Origin: Cyanophora paradoxa
Taxonomy: Eukaryota > Glaucocystophyceae > Cyanophorales > Cyanophoraceae
NCBI GenBank assembly: GCA_004431415.1
Contig: QPMI01000444.1
Location: 62,001-126,000 of the forward strand
Reading direction: 5' to 3'
Length of the DNA stretch: 64,000 bases
Shown here: piece after piece, positions 42,701 to 53,188 of the stretch
Layout of the letters: every line of letters begins with the position of its first letter
How positions within the stretch are numbered: position 1 is the stretch's first letter
Notes under the pieces: generated by a model
Told to the model about the DNA's origin: nothing
The model's database searches: none
What the model saw: only the letters and a program-made list of their open reading frames with translations
Made by a program: the position numbers and the translations under genes

Positions 42701-44119
42701 GGTGGAGTTGGCAGCGAGGTCGGAGGCGGCGCGGTCGAGGACGGAGGGGAGGCCCGTCGAGCCGTCCACCACGCCCGCCAGCGTCCTGCCCGCCCCGTCA
42801 GGCCCTGGAGATTCGAGCCGGCGCTGCTGCGAGAGGGCGGACAGGGCGCGGGCGGCGGCGGCGGCGGCGGGCGGGGCGGTGGCGACGAGGAGGGCGGAAA
42901 CAGAGGCGCGGGTGCCGGCGGCCGCCGCCTGCGTGCCCGTCCAGCCGTAGACGAGCCCGCCCGGGTTCCCCGTCGGGTCGTAGATCGAGACGGAGGGCGA
43001 CGTCCTGCGGGGACCCCGGCCGCGTCACGCGAAGATTGGAAGGGGAAGGGAGGGAGGCGGCTCGCCAGGCGCCGAAGGACTGGAAGGGGGTGTAGTCGAG
43101 GGAGCCGGAGACGTAGACGAGGGCGCTGCCGCCGCGCCCGTCCACGGCGACGCCGGTGACCCGCGTGCGGCCCGTCGAGCGCTTCCAGGAGACCGCCCCG
43201 TCCAGCCCCGCCACGCGCATCACGTCCGTGCCGGCCACTGCGCGCGACGGGAGGCGTGAGGGGCGCGGCCGTGGGCCCGGGGGTGGGGGGCGGCCGGCGC
43301 GCCGACGACCACGTCCGAGACGCCGGTGCCGGCGTCGGTCTCCAGCAGCGCCATCCGCACCGCCTGCGACCCCAGCTCCTCCGACCTCCATTGCAACTGC
43401 CCGGCGGCCTCAGCGGCGGGCCGGGAGGTGGGCGGGGTGGGGCGGGGCGGGGCGGGGCGCGCCGCCGATGCGTCCTCGCTGAGGCGGAGGACGGAGTTCT
43501 GCTGCAGGACGAAGATGCCGCCCGTGGATCCCGTGTCCACGTCCGCCAGCACTTGCTGCGGGGCGCGGGGCGGGGCGTGGGCGGGGGGGAGCGGGGGCGG
43601 GGCGGGGCGCGCGGCGCACCACGACCGAGTCCACGTACACGACGCTGTACAGCTCGTCCGCGTCCTTGCTGCGGGCGGGCGTCGCGGGCGGCCCGGGCGG
43701 GCGGCGAGCGGGGCGCGGCGGCACCTGAGGAAGGCGAGGAAGCCCGTCGTGTTCTGCGGGATGACGTACTGCTCCGTGTCGAAGACGGTGCAGTTCTCGT
43801 CCGCCGTGTAGTTGCAGATGATGTTCGTGCCGTAGACCGGCGCCGTCCAGTTGTAGGACGGGACGGCCGAGAACATGGCCGGGGCGGGGATGGGGGCGTG
43901 CCCGCCGACTATCAACTGCCCAGAGGGCGTGAACGTGACCGATGTGAGCGTCTCATCCCCGGTCCCGCCGAAGTACGTGGCCGAGATCACTGCGGCAGCG
44001 AGGCTCAGCGCGGGAGCGGGAGGGCAGCATGCGAGCAGCGCACGGCGGTCGAATGCAAGGCCCGTGGTAGACAGCAGCAGCACGCCGACTACAACTAAGA
44101 GCGCTGCTCTCCACCGCAT
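36754..44119 (-). CDS. large secreted/surface protein: propeller-like N-terminus, Cys-rich repeats, vWA-like and IPT/TIG domains
   Basis: A signal peptide ('MRWRAALLVVVGVLLLSTTG') starts the protein. The N-terminal part has SBBP-like strands ('YFGGTGDETLTSVTF', 'RTRVTGVAVDGRGGSALVYV'). From about 41.5 to 40.2 kb come many GCC2/GCC3 or ephrin-receptor-like repeats of the form CxxCPAGTYxxxxG. A von Willebrand A-like domain follows (about 40.1-39.1 kb): 'VDVVVVLDGYGG', a GGTRYLEFG segment, and 'RRVMVLLAGSPVSNTFANG'. Its MIDAS is atypical, with Tyr at one usual Ser position. More Cys-rich repeats (38.2-37.6 kb) and two IPT/TIG-like domains ('GGYNVTIVGAAL', 'PASGPAAGGEAVTLLGKN') end at 'SLSQAYTFV'. 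Many Asn-X-Ser/Thr sites fit an extracellular location. No C-terminal membrane anchor is seen. A role in adhesion or cell covering is only a guess. Many introns; the model is partial. Confidence 0.78.
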
Positions 44120-44526
44120 CGTATCACCGCATCCACGGCCGCTGCTCGATGCTGAGCGCCAGCGCTTGGCGGCGTGCAGGCTTGCTGGGCTGGGCTCGTC
44201 TGAAGTGCCCTCCGTCGCAGCTCGATCTTCTGAAGCAATGTATGAATCTAGCTAACCAATCTTCCCGCCCAGGCTTGTGCCAGGCTGCCAGCTGGCCCAC
44301 CGGAACCCAGGCGCTCGACGAAGGCTCACCGATTTCCCCGAAGCTTCAACGCTAACCTAACTCTGACAACACTGCGTTCAGCTGCGGGTTGCGAGGCGGA
44401 GGTGGAGGAAGGCTACGAATTCGTGTATCCCTCGCGCGGTGACTTGCTGGGCCTGAAGCGGCGCAGCTAGCCTGATCTGTAGGAAGCAGCTGATTTACTA
44501 AGTGAGTTCGATCAGCTCGTCCGGAG
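44120..44526. promoter_or_regulatory. divergent promoter region (secreted protein / nucleoredoxin)
   Basis: 407 bp lie between two divergent start codons. Composition is more balanced than in the genes. No TATA box or conserved motif could be fixed by eye. Confidence 0.35.
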
Positions 44527-46915
44527 ATGTCATGGTTCAGCAACCTCATCAGCTGCACGCCGCTTATGACCCTATGCAGCGCGAACGGAGTCGGCAAAAA
44601 GAAGGAGCCCGTCTCGTTCGCTGCGCTCCTCGGTGAAAACGTGCACAGTGCGTCGCCGGGATTCTGACCGCACTCTGCCTCCGAGCCGCGCTGTCGGCTG
44701 CCCCTCCCGGCCCGCGGCGCGCGCGTGCGGCGGCTGTGTGCGCCTAGCTAACGCTCTGCGCTTGCAGCTAAAGGGGGGCTTATCTCCACGACCTTGGTGC
44801 GCCCGGGCCTCCTCAGAGGGCCAGCGGTGCCTGACGCTCGCCGCGCGACCACAGGCGACCACGAACAAGAAAGGAGTGCTCCTGTACTTCTCAGCGTCGT
44901 GGGTTCGCGCTGCACACGCCGCCTAGGCCGTCGCGCCCCCGTCCGGTCTGACCTTTGTGCGCTGTCAGTGTGGGCCGTGCAAGCAGTTCACCCCGGTGCT
45001 CATGCAATTCTACAAGGAGAACAAGGACAAGGAGGGGCAGCAGTTCGAGGCGCGCGCCGCGTGCCGGCGGAGCCGCGCATCCGCACCCGCAGCTGACGGC
45101 GGCCGGGGTGCGGCGGCGGGGCGCAGATCGTGTTCGTGTCGCAGGACCACTCGGAGGAGGAGTTCCTGAAGTACTACAAGGACATGCCGTGGGCGGCGAT
45201 CCCGTACGAGGAGCGGGACCGGGCGGCCGCGCTGGGGCGCAAGTTCCGCGTCGCCGGCATCCCCATGCTCGTCGTCCTCGACGAGGAGGGCCGCCTGTGC
45301 ACGCCCAAGGGCCGCGACTTCGTGCACCGCGACCCGAAGGCCGCCCAGTTCCCCTGGCGCCCCAAGACCCTCCACGACCTCCTCAAGGGCGCCAAGGGCG
45401 TCACCAGCGCCGGCACCGAGGTCCGCCGGCGCCGCTCTAACCGCTCTGGCCCGGCCGGGACCGGGCGGAGGCTCACGCGGGGGCTGGGCGGCAGTACGAG
45501 CTGAGCGGGGCGATCAAGGGGAAGATCACGGCGCTGTACATCGGGGCGCTGTGGGCGGCCCCCTGCCAGAAGCTGACCCCCGTCCTCGTCGAGGCCTACA
45601 AGAAGCTCGAGCGCGACAGGAAGCCCTTCGAGGCGCGCCCCCGCCCGGGCGCCCGGCCCCGGGCTTCTCGCAGCCGGGGGGCCCCCTGACGCTGGCGCAG
45701 ATCATCTTCGTCAGCAACGACAGGACGGAGAAGGACGTGCGCGCCGCCGCGCCCCCGCCTAGCGTCAGCCAAACTAGAACAGAGCATCATCGCCCCCGCC
45801 TCGCATCGAGCCAGACTAGACGAACAAAGCATCATCTCCCTTCCCGCCCCGCCCCCGCCCCGCCCCCGACCGCCGCCGACCGGGCCGGCGGGGCGGGGGC
45901 GCAGTTCCAGAAGTACTTCGAGGGGATGCCGTGGCTGGCGATCCCCTTCACCGAGGACTCCCTCCGCGACAAGATCTGCACAAACTACGAGGTGGGCGGG
46001 GCCGGGGCGGGGCGGGGCGGGGCGGGGCAGGGCGGGGCGGACGGCCTGACACGCGCCCGCGCAGGTGCGGGAGGTACCGACGCTGGTCGTCTTCGACGAG
46101 AACGGGACCCTCCTCCTCAGCGACGCCGCCGAGGTCCGCCCTCGGGATCCCATCCGATCCGATCCGATCCGATCCGACCCGGTCCGGTCCGATCCGGCCC
46201 GGCGCAGCTCGTGATGAACGACCCGGAGTGCAAGAAGTACCCCTGGAAGCCCGACGTCGTCGACGTGCGCCCCGCCCCGCCCCGCCTCCGCTCCGCTCGC
46301 TCGGCGCGCCTCACGCCGCCGCCTCGTAGGACATGGAGGGGCCCCGCGCGGCGGCCGCCGTCGCCCGCGACCCCATGTGCGTCGTCATTGCCCCCCGGGT
46401 GCGTCCCTGCCCCTCACCACCCCTCCCCGCGCCCCCTGCGCCTCGGCCGAGCCACGCGCAGGAGCTGGTGGAGATCGCGCGGGCGGCGATGATGCCCGTT
46501 GCCAAGGAGTACGCGCGGCAGGCCGAGGTGCCGCCCTCTCGCGGGGTCCTTTCGGGCCCCGCCCGGCCCGACGCCGGCCGCAGAAGAACGGGGAGGACGA
46601 GCCCAAGGCCAAGTTCTTCGTCGGCTCGGAGGGCAAGGCCGTGCAGCTGGTCCGCACCCCTCACTCACTCAGCGCTGCCTCCGCCCCTCCTCCCCGCTCA
46701 CCCCGGGGCGCGCCGCGCAGGTGCGGCAGGTGACGGGGATCCAGGACCCGCTCGCGATCCTCTTCCTCAACCTCCCCTCCGTCTACAAGGCCGAGTCCAA
46801 GCAGCTCACGGAGCGCAACATCGAGTCCTTCGTCGCCGACGCCCTCGCCAGCAAGCTCCCCGCCCGCCCCATCAGGAAATCCGCCCTCGCCGACCTCTTG
46901 AAGGAATCCTCCTAG
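44527..46915 (+). CDS. nucleoredoxin-like protein (tandem thioredoxin folds)
   Basis: First exons: 44527-44647, 44768-44796, 44855-44902, 44969-45049, 45127-45420, 45495-45632, then 45701 onward. Joined, they give 'GVLLYFSASWCGPCKQFTPV', a canonical WCGPC thioredoxin site, then 'GIPMLVVLDEEGRL', the cis-Pro strand of the nucleoredoxin/tryparedoxin family. A second domain follows: 'YIGALWAAPCQKLTPVLV' with only the second Cys kept (AAPC), plus 'MPWLAIPFTEDSLRDKI' and 'VREVPTLVVFDENGTLLL'. A third, Cys-less fold ends the protein ('QDPLAILFLNLPSVYKAES'). Two introns are GC-AG (45050-45126 and 45633-45700). No targeting peptide is clear, so cytosol or nucleus is likely. The role would be thiol-disulfide control. 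The MSWF start gives a clean frame; the Met at 44566 is an alternative. Confidence 0.87.
46146..46195 (+). repeat. CCGAT/GATCC pentanucleotide microsatellite in an intron
   Basis: Tandem GATCC units drift into GGTCC variants inside a nucleoredoxin intron, just upstream of the ...GGCGCAG acceptor. Confidence 0.7.
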
Positions 46916-47072
46916 CGCCGGCCGCGGGCCCGCATAGCAGCTAGGGATAGCTAGGCTAGCTAGCTTTCCAGCGACACTCAGGCAGGCAGCGTATTCTTTT
47001 GTAGCAGGTACAAGGCTCTAGGCTGCGCGCGGCGGGCGGGCGGGCGCGGGGCGCGGGAGGCGGGGCCGGCGC

Positions 47073-49178
47073 CTAGATGAGGCTGCCGAGCTTGCCGAGG
47101 AAGCCCTTCTTGGGGGTGCTCCCCGCGTGGGGGACGGGCGGGGCGGCGGAGGGGAGGGAGGGGCGGGTGGAGGCGGCGGCGACGGTGATGCGGTGCGGGG
47201 CGGGGCCGACGAGGCGGCCGTTGACGGCGGCGCGGACCTCGTAGTCGCCCTCCTCGCCGACCTTGTACTTGACGAGGAAGGTGCCCGGCTTGGCGGCGCT
47301 CGCCGGCTGGATCTCCGAGCCCCGCATCGAGGCCGGCCTGTCCGGCCCGTAGCTATTCGCGAGGGCGACGGGCGGGGCGATGCCCCCCGCCGCGCTGCGG
47401 GCCTCGACGGAGCACGGGACGACCATCGAGTAGGGCCCGACGACCGAGACCGTGAGCTCCTCGTCGGCCTCGAGGGCGTGCGGGGCGCCCGAGGAGTCGA
47501 CGAGCTGGATGGTGGCGGTGCCCGTGCCGCCCCCCGCGAGGGCGAAGGTGCCCTCCACGCGCGACTGCCCGCAGTCCAGCTCGTCGCTCGTGATACGCAG
47601 CGCCGCCTCCAGCGCCCGCTCGATCTCCCCCTCCGCAGGGCCCGCCAGCGTCACCGCCGCGCCCCCGCTCGGCGCCGCCGCCCGCGCCGCCGCCGCCGAA
47701 GCCGCCTGCGGTACCGCCGGCGAAGGTGGGGTTCAGGAAAAGTGGCGGAGAAGGGGGGATGGGGGGGGGGGGGGGGGGGAGGGGGGACGCGCCTCGATGC
47801 GGAGGAGGATGGGGGCGCGCCACCGGACGATCGTGGCGCCGGCCTCGCCGGCCCCGTTCGACTCGAGCAGCGCCTGCACCCGCGCCGACTCCGCCGCCAC
47901 GAAGGGCAGCAGGCTCTGGTTCAGCTCCTCCGCCGCCGCGAGCCGCGACGCTGCGGGCGGGGCTCAGGGGGCGCGCCCCGCCGGCGCTGAGAGGGGCGGG
48001 GGGAGGCCCTGCGGGGGCGGACCCTTGCGGTCGGAGGCGGCGTCGAGGTCGGCGAGGAGGCGCGCCTCGAGCTGCTCCAGCGCGACCCGGATGGACGCGC
48101 AGCGCGCCTTGACGACCTCCCGCAGCTCCCCCCGGTTCTTCTCCAGCGCCTCCCGCGCCACCGCCAGCGGCCACGCGTCCCGCTCCAGCGCCCCGCGCCG
48201 CTCCTCCAGCGCCGCCGCCGCCCGCCTCACCTCCGGCAGGGCCTCCTTCATCTTCTCCGAGAGCACCGCGCACTTGTGCGGCTCTGCCGGCGCGCGCGGC
48301 GCGGCGCGGTCGGGCCCGGGGCGCCGCGCGGGCCGGGCGCCGGCGCGGCGAGGCGCGGCTCACCGCCGGTGTGCGCGTCGACGTGGGGCCCCTCCGCGAG
48401 GCAGCGGGCGCACATGGCGACCCCGCATTCGTTGCAGTAGAGGTCGAGGGGCGCGCCGCGGTGCGCCTTGCAGCCGCCGGGGCGGAAGCTCTCCGGCGCC
48501 GCCGCAGGGCTCGGGGGCGCGACCGCGGGCTCCAGCTTGTGCGTCTTGAACTTGTCCTTCGAGTGGAAGCCTGCGCGGGCGCGGGGCGCGGGATGAGAAG
48601 CGCGCGTGGCACCAGCGGCGCAGGGGCGCGCGCCTTGCAAGCACTTCTCGCCGATGTAGTTTCCACCGCAGCCCTCGCATCGCACGACGGCGGGCTCTCC
48701 GGGGTCCTCGCAGAAGTCTGCAGCTGGGTCAAATGCGCGACGCTCATCCGGACCCGGGAAATATGGCCCGGTAGAGTGGCATCAGACGCAAGCTTAAGGG
48801 TCAAGCACGGGGCGCACCGCAGGGCGGGACCTCCGGGGCTGGCGTCTCGACCTTTTCGGCAGCTGCGCATCGTTTCTTAACTGAGCCGAACACGCGCAAA
48901 CAGGCCGGCACAGCCTCGCGGGGCGAACCACCGTCTTCCAGCGAAAGCTCCTCAAGACCGCCCTCGATCGCAGCTTCGCACACCGGGCAAGTCAGAGTGG
49001 GTGCCGTGCCGTCCGTTGCAGGCTGCCGCGCGCCCGCCGGACGGGTGGACCAAGACACCAAGCAGTCGGCGCAAGCGCTGTGTCCGCATGGTATCCGGCG
49101 CGACTTTACCGAAGTCGCGTAGCATACAACGCAGTCCACCGTGGCGCCCGCTGGACAGATGCCGCGCTGGCTGGTCAT
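47073..49178 (-). CDS. TRIM-like RING / B-box / coiled-coil / filamin-repeat protein
   Basis: Exon 1 starts 'MTSQRGICPAG' and carries a C3HC4 RING: CVVC, 'PCGHSACADCLVSW' and a final CPVC. A first B-box-like zinc module ('VVRCEGCGGNYIGEKCLQ' spliced to 'GFHSKDKF') follows, then a B-box 2: 'CKAHRGAPLDLYCNECGVAM' with CARC and a final His pair. About 100 residues of charged coiled coil come next ('LEERRGALERDAWPLAVA', 'RVALEQLEARLLADL'), then a filamin/ABP280-type immunoglobulin-like repeat ('GTATIQLVDSSG', 'DYEVRAAVNGRLVG'). The protein ends 'KKGFLGKLGSLI'. The layout is that of animal TRIM45 and TRIM2/3 without NHL repeats, predicting a RING-type ubiquitin ligase. One intron (48571-48632) is GC-AG; another holds a poly-C run on the coding strand. 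Head-to-head with the LRR gene. Confidence 0.83.
47760..47780 (-). repeat. poly-C (coding strand) tract in an intron of the TRIM-like gene
   Basis: A long G run on the plus strand, broken only by an A near its end, is C on the coding strand. It lies in the intron between the coiled-coil and filamin exons. Confidence 0.7.
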
Positions 49179-49393
49179 CTCTAGCTAAATCGGCTGTAGC
49201 CCCCCCCGGCCGACCTCGAACAGCGGCCCCGCCGCTTCTCCACAGCGGAAGAGCTCTACAATTGTTTGTAGAGCTCGCATCTTGCGCAACGCCTGCTAAG
49301 CCCGCGCGGGGAGGGAGCTCAGCTGTGCGCGGCGGTGCCAGCGCCGTAGTGGCCTAGCAGCTTTGAAAGCGAAGCAGTGAAGGCCCCCGCGCA
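49179..49393. promoter_or_regulatory. divergent promoter region (TRIM-like / LRR protein)
   Basis: 215 bp separate the two divergent start codons. No clear core-promoter motif is visible; the inverted motif AGAGCTCTACAATTGT-TTGTAGAGCTC lies at about 49250-49277. Confidence 0.35.
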
Positions 49394-50606
49394 ATGGCGC
49401 CGCCGGCGGGCCTCGATGCGAAGCTTGCCCTCGCCGAGCGCACGAGAACAATAAACGGTAGGACGGCGTGCCATCGTTTGATTATGTGTCACCAAAGCAG
49501 CTAACTGCACTCACGCTCAGCCCCGTACTCGAGCCTGCGCGCCTTTCCAAAGGAGGTCCTCAGGTGCTTAGCTAAGCCTTCGGCGCTGCAGCGCGTCTTC
49601 TGACATCGGCGTTGCAGCATCACCACGCTCACGCGGCTGGATCTCGGCCACAACCTTATCCCCTCGCTCCCCGCCAGCATCTCGAAGGCGGGCCCGCCGC
49701 GCCGCGCGAGGCGCCTCGCGCGGCGCACAACTAACCCGCCGCGCACTGCGGCAGCTCGTGAAACTTGAGGAACTTTATCTAAACAGCAACATGCTCACCT
49801 TGGTCCCGCCCGAGCTGGCGCTGTGCAAGAAGCTGAAGATCCTCGACCTGTGCGCGTTCGCTCTCGCCCCCGGCGGCGCAGCGCGGCTCATGCCCTCGCC
49901 CGCCGGGCCGGCAGCTCGGACAACCGGATCGTGGAGCTGCCGACGGAGCTGGGTGGCCTGCGGGACTCGCTGCTGGAGCTGCACCTCGCCAGCAACCCGC
50001 TCTCCACGGAGCTCGCCGCCATCCTCGACTCGAGCCCCGCCGGCTGGCGCGTCCTCCTCGAGTACCTCTCCAGGGTGCCCCCGCCCCGCCGCCCCGCCCC
50101 GGCGCCCGCCGCCTCCCTGAGCCGCGGGGCGGGGGCAGCTGGACGAGAGGAGGGCGCAGGGGGCCGAGCTGGGCGAGAAGCTGGCGAAGATGGAGCTGTA
50201 CCGGGAGGAGCGCCTGGGCTTCGTGCCCCGCCTCGTAGCCGAGGTCCTCGAGGAGTTCAAGGACCCCAATGAGGTCTGGAGCCTCATCCGCAACGCCGAG
50301 AGCATCCTCCCGCTCCCCGGCGGGGACGCCCTCCCCGCCACCAAGGCCCGCACGCTGCAGCGGACCTGCGAGCGCACCTTCGCAGCCACGTGGAAGCTCT
50401 CCTCGCGCAGCACCAGCCGGGCCTCCCCCGAGCAGGCCAGCCCCGAGCCGGCCCCCGAGCCCGACGCCCCCGAGCCCGAGCCGGCTGCCCCCGAGCCGGC
50501 GGAGGAGCCCCCGGCGCCGCCCCCCGCGGACCCGAGCCCGGAACCCCCGCCCTCGAAGCCCTCCTCAGCGGGGACCAAGAAGGGCACCAAGAAAGTGTCC
50601 ATATAG
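49394..50606 (+). CDS. leucine-rich-repeat protein, 299 aa
   Basis: Six exons: 49394-49457, 49521-49563, 49618-49687, 49755-49849, 49915-50074 and 50139-50606. All phases agree. Joined, they give regular LRRs of about 23 residues: 'SSLRAFPKEVLSI', 'LTRLDLGHNLIPSLPASISK', 'LEELYLNSNMLTLVPPEL', 'KLKILDLSDNRIVELPTELG', 'SLLELHLASNPLS'. A charged helical part follows ('AELGEKLAKMELYREERLGF') and a Pro/Glu-rich low-complexity tail ending 'KKGTKKVSI'. This is the cytoplasmic Ras-group-related/SHOC2-like class of LRR: no signal peptide or membrane segment. It is probably a scaffold; the partner is unknown. Intron 3 (49688-49754) starts GC. Exon 1 is short and supported only by frame. Confidence 0.82.
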
Positions 50607-50695
50607 CCAGTTGGACCCCCTAGACTAAGCTAGCTGGACGCGCGTTTGTTTGGAACCTGATTCTGATTCGGACGACTCGGGGCGGGCCCCGGTGG

Positions 50696-53026
50696 CTACA
50701 TGAGGTGCCAGGGGGACTCGTTGGGGCGGTAGGGCCGGGGCGGGAACTTGAAGGGGAGGGGGAACTCGGAGGGGGGTACGCCGGCGGGGAAGGCGACGCC
50801 GAGCTCGTAGTTGTTGACGGAGAGCTGGGAGCCGCCCTTGGCGAGGCGGCCCCACGCCGACGCCGAGAGGTTCGCCGACCCCTGCCGCGGCCCTGAGCCG
50901 GACGCACGCAGCTCGGGCGCCCGGCGGGGCGGGGCGCACGGCGTAGAGGAGCGAGGCGCCCCTGGAGAGGACCTTGCTGTGCCAGAGGACGCCGGCGCGG
51001 GCCGGCGAGGGCGCCTCCTGCCGGCGCGTCGGGGGCGGGGGGCAGGGCGGGGCCGGCCCGGGCGCACGGCGGCGGAGAGGGAGGAGCGGGGGAAGGCGGG
51101 GGAGTTGTAGTGGTCGCGCCGCAGCACCGTCGTGCCCGCCCCTGCGCAGCCCCCGGGCGCCGCCGCCGCGTCAGAACCGAGGGGGAGGGGGCCGGACGGG
51201 GCGGCGGGGCGCACCGTCGGTGCCGAGGCGCGAGGTGGCGACCTCGGCGTGCGTCGGGAAGACCACGCGGAGGGGGGGTACCGCTTCCTCCGCGGGGGGC
51301 GCGTCGTCCCCCGGCGAGGCCCGCTTCTTCCCCCGGCTGGAGGGGGGGCGTCGGGAGGCGCGGGGCGCGCGGGGCGGCGCGGGGCGCGCGCACGACGCGG
51401 AGGCGGGGGCGGGGGGCAGGCCGGAGGCGGAGCGGGAGAACTCGGAGACCCAGCCGGGGTTCAGGTTGCCGACGGAGGAGGCCTGGAAGTAGAAGGGATC
51501 GGAGGCCGCCCCCGCGCCGCGTCCAGCCGCCCCGCTGCCGCCGGCTCAGGCCCCGGCGCGCGGGAGCGGGAGGGGCGCGGGGGCGGGCGGACGTGGAGAG
51601 GACCTCCGCGAGGCGCGTGTGCCCTGCGGGAAAAAGCGCGTCGGGGGCCGAGGGGTGGCGCGGAGCTTAAGGCAGGGCGGGCACCCCAGGACTGGAGGGC
51701 GGGGCCGGAGTGCGACCCGGGCACGCTCGCCACCAGCACCGCCTGCGGGGCGCTGCGAGTCAGGAGAGCCGGGCGGGGCGGGGCGGGGCGGTTCGAGCCT
51801 TGGCGGGGGAAAAGTCGAACGCCGAGAGGCGGGAGCGCCAGTCGCCGGGGACGGTCAGCGCGGCGAGGAATCGGTCCAGGTACCCCCCGAAGCCGCCTTT
51901 GTCCGGTGGGGCGGGGTCGCCCCCGGGCGGCCGCCGCGCGAAGTCTTGTACGTACACGTTCTGAGCGGGGGCGAGGCTTGAGGCGGAGGGGCGCGGGGGT
52001 GCGAGGGCGGGGCGGGGCGCCTGGGTGATGGCGGCCCAGTCGGGGGCGGTGAGGTTCGCGGAGGAGACGACGACGCGGAGGGCCGCCCGGGACTCGAGCA
52101 GCATCAGCTTCGCGTGCATGCAGCCGAACTGGTTCAGCGGCGGCCGCACGACCGTCGCGCGGCCCATGCGGTCCACCCCGGGCTGCGCGCGCGCGAGGGG
52201 TGTGAGGGGGCGGGAGCGGAGGGGGCGCGCTCGAGGCTGCGCACGCTCTCCCCGTCCTCCCGTCGCCAGTTGGTGACGACAAGGAGCTCGGTGGGCGCTG
52301 GGAAGGTCCGCGCGACGAGCGCCATGTCGATCTGAGCGCCGGGTCCGTGGGGCGGGCGGCTCGAGCTCGGGGAGGCGCGCGGGGGGCCGGACGCGCGCGC
52401 ACGATTGGCCCGCTGGAGACGAGGGCGCGGAGGATCGGGCCGCCGGGGACCCTACACACCCCCTCCAGATCTATCGTGTGCTTCGAGCGGTCCTCCGCTA
52501 CTCTGTTCAGGAACAGCGCGCCCCCGAAGAGGCCTCCCGCTGGCGCGGCCGGCGCCGGTGCCGTCGCCGTCGCCTGCTGCGGCGCAGCGCCGCGGCCCGC
52601 TTCCGAGGTAGACGCCGCGCCACCGCTGGAGGCGGCGCTAACCTCGCGGGACGCCCACCGCTGCCGCAGCATGGCGCGGACGTCGGAGATGGCGTCCGCG
52701 CCCGCCGCCGCCGCCGCAGCTGGAGCGGTTGCCGCAGCGGGAGCGGCCGCCGCGCCTTCGGGTTTCGCCGAGGCGCTCCCTGTGTCGGATGGAGCGGGCG
52801 CTGCAGATGCGCTGGCCTCTGCGAGCTCCTTGGAAAGCCGAAGCGCCTCTTCCAGCTCAGCGTCGCTCTCCCGTGCGGCCGGCTGGGGCTGCTGCAGCGA
52901 CGCGCGGATCGCCGCCTGCAGGTCCTCGTCTGCGGCGCGCGCGCGCGCGTCAAGGTCGAGCGCGCGCGCGCGAACGCGCTCACCGTCGTCGTCGTCGACC
53001 ACGATGGCCTCGTCGCTGGAAGCCAT
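50696..53026 (-). CDS. TDP1: tyrosyl-DNA phosphodiesterase with N-terminal UIM-like motifs
   Basis: TDP1 removes topoisomerase I peptides and other adducts from DNA 3' ends in the nucleus. Both HKN catalytic motifs are present. The first is 'GCMHAKLMLLES' with 'VVVSSANLTAPDW'; the second is 'WHSKVLSRG' with 'GSANLSASAWG'. Other family features are 'NRVAEDRSKHTIDLEG', 'DPFYFQASSVGNLNPGWVSE' (read across a splice) and the end 'YRPNESPWHLM'. The first ~110 residues contain two ubiquitin-interacting-motif-like helices, 'DEDLQAAIRASLQQ' and 'DAELEEALRLSKE', in an acidic/Ala-rich linker. Animal TDP1 lacks these. The start at 53026 ('MASSDEAIVV') precedes an Asp run. Multiple short introns. Head-to-head with the kinase-like gene. 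Confidence 0.88.
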
Positions 53027-53188
53027 GTTGCCTGGAATTTGAAAGTCTCCCCGTACCCGGCCGAAGCGCCAGCCGCCAGCGGCCAGCGGCCAGCGGCCAG
53101 CGGCCGGCCTCAACCTCTTTGCTTTAGCTTTGGCTTTAGCTTAGCTAAGCAGCGCTCCGAGCGCGGGGGCGGCGCGCCGCAGTACGTG
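53027..53188. promoter_or_regulatory. divergent promoter region (TDP1 / kinase-like)
   Basis: 162 bp between divergent starts. It contains a tandem CCAGCGG/CGGCCAG repeat at about 53070-53108 and a TTTAGCTTTGGCTTTAGCTT repeat at about 53120-53140. Confidence 0.4.
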
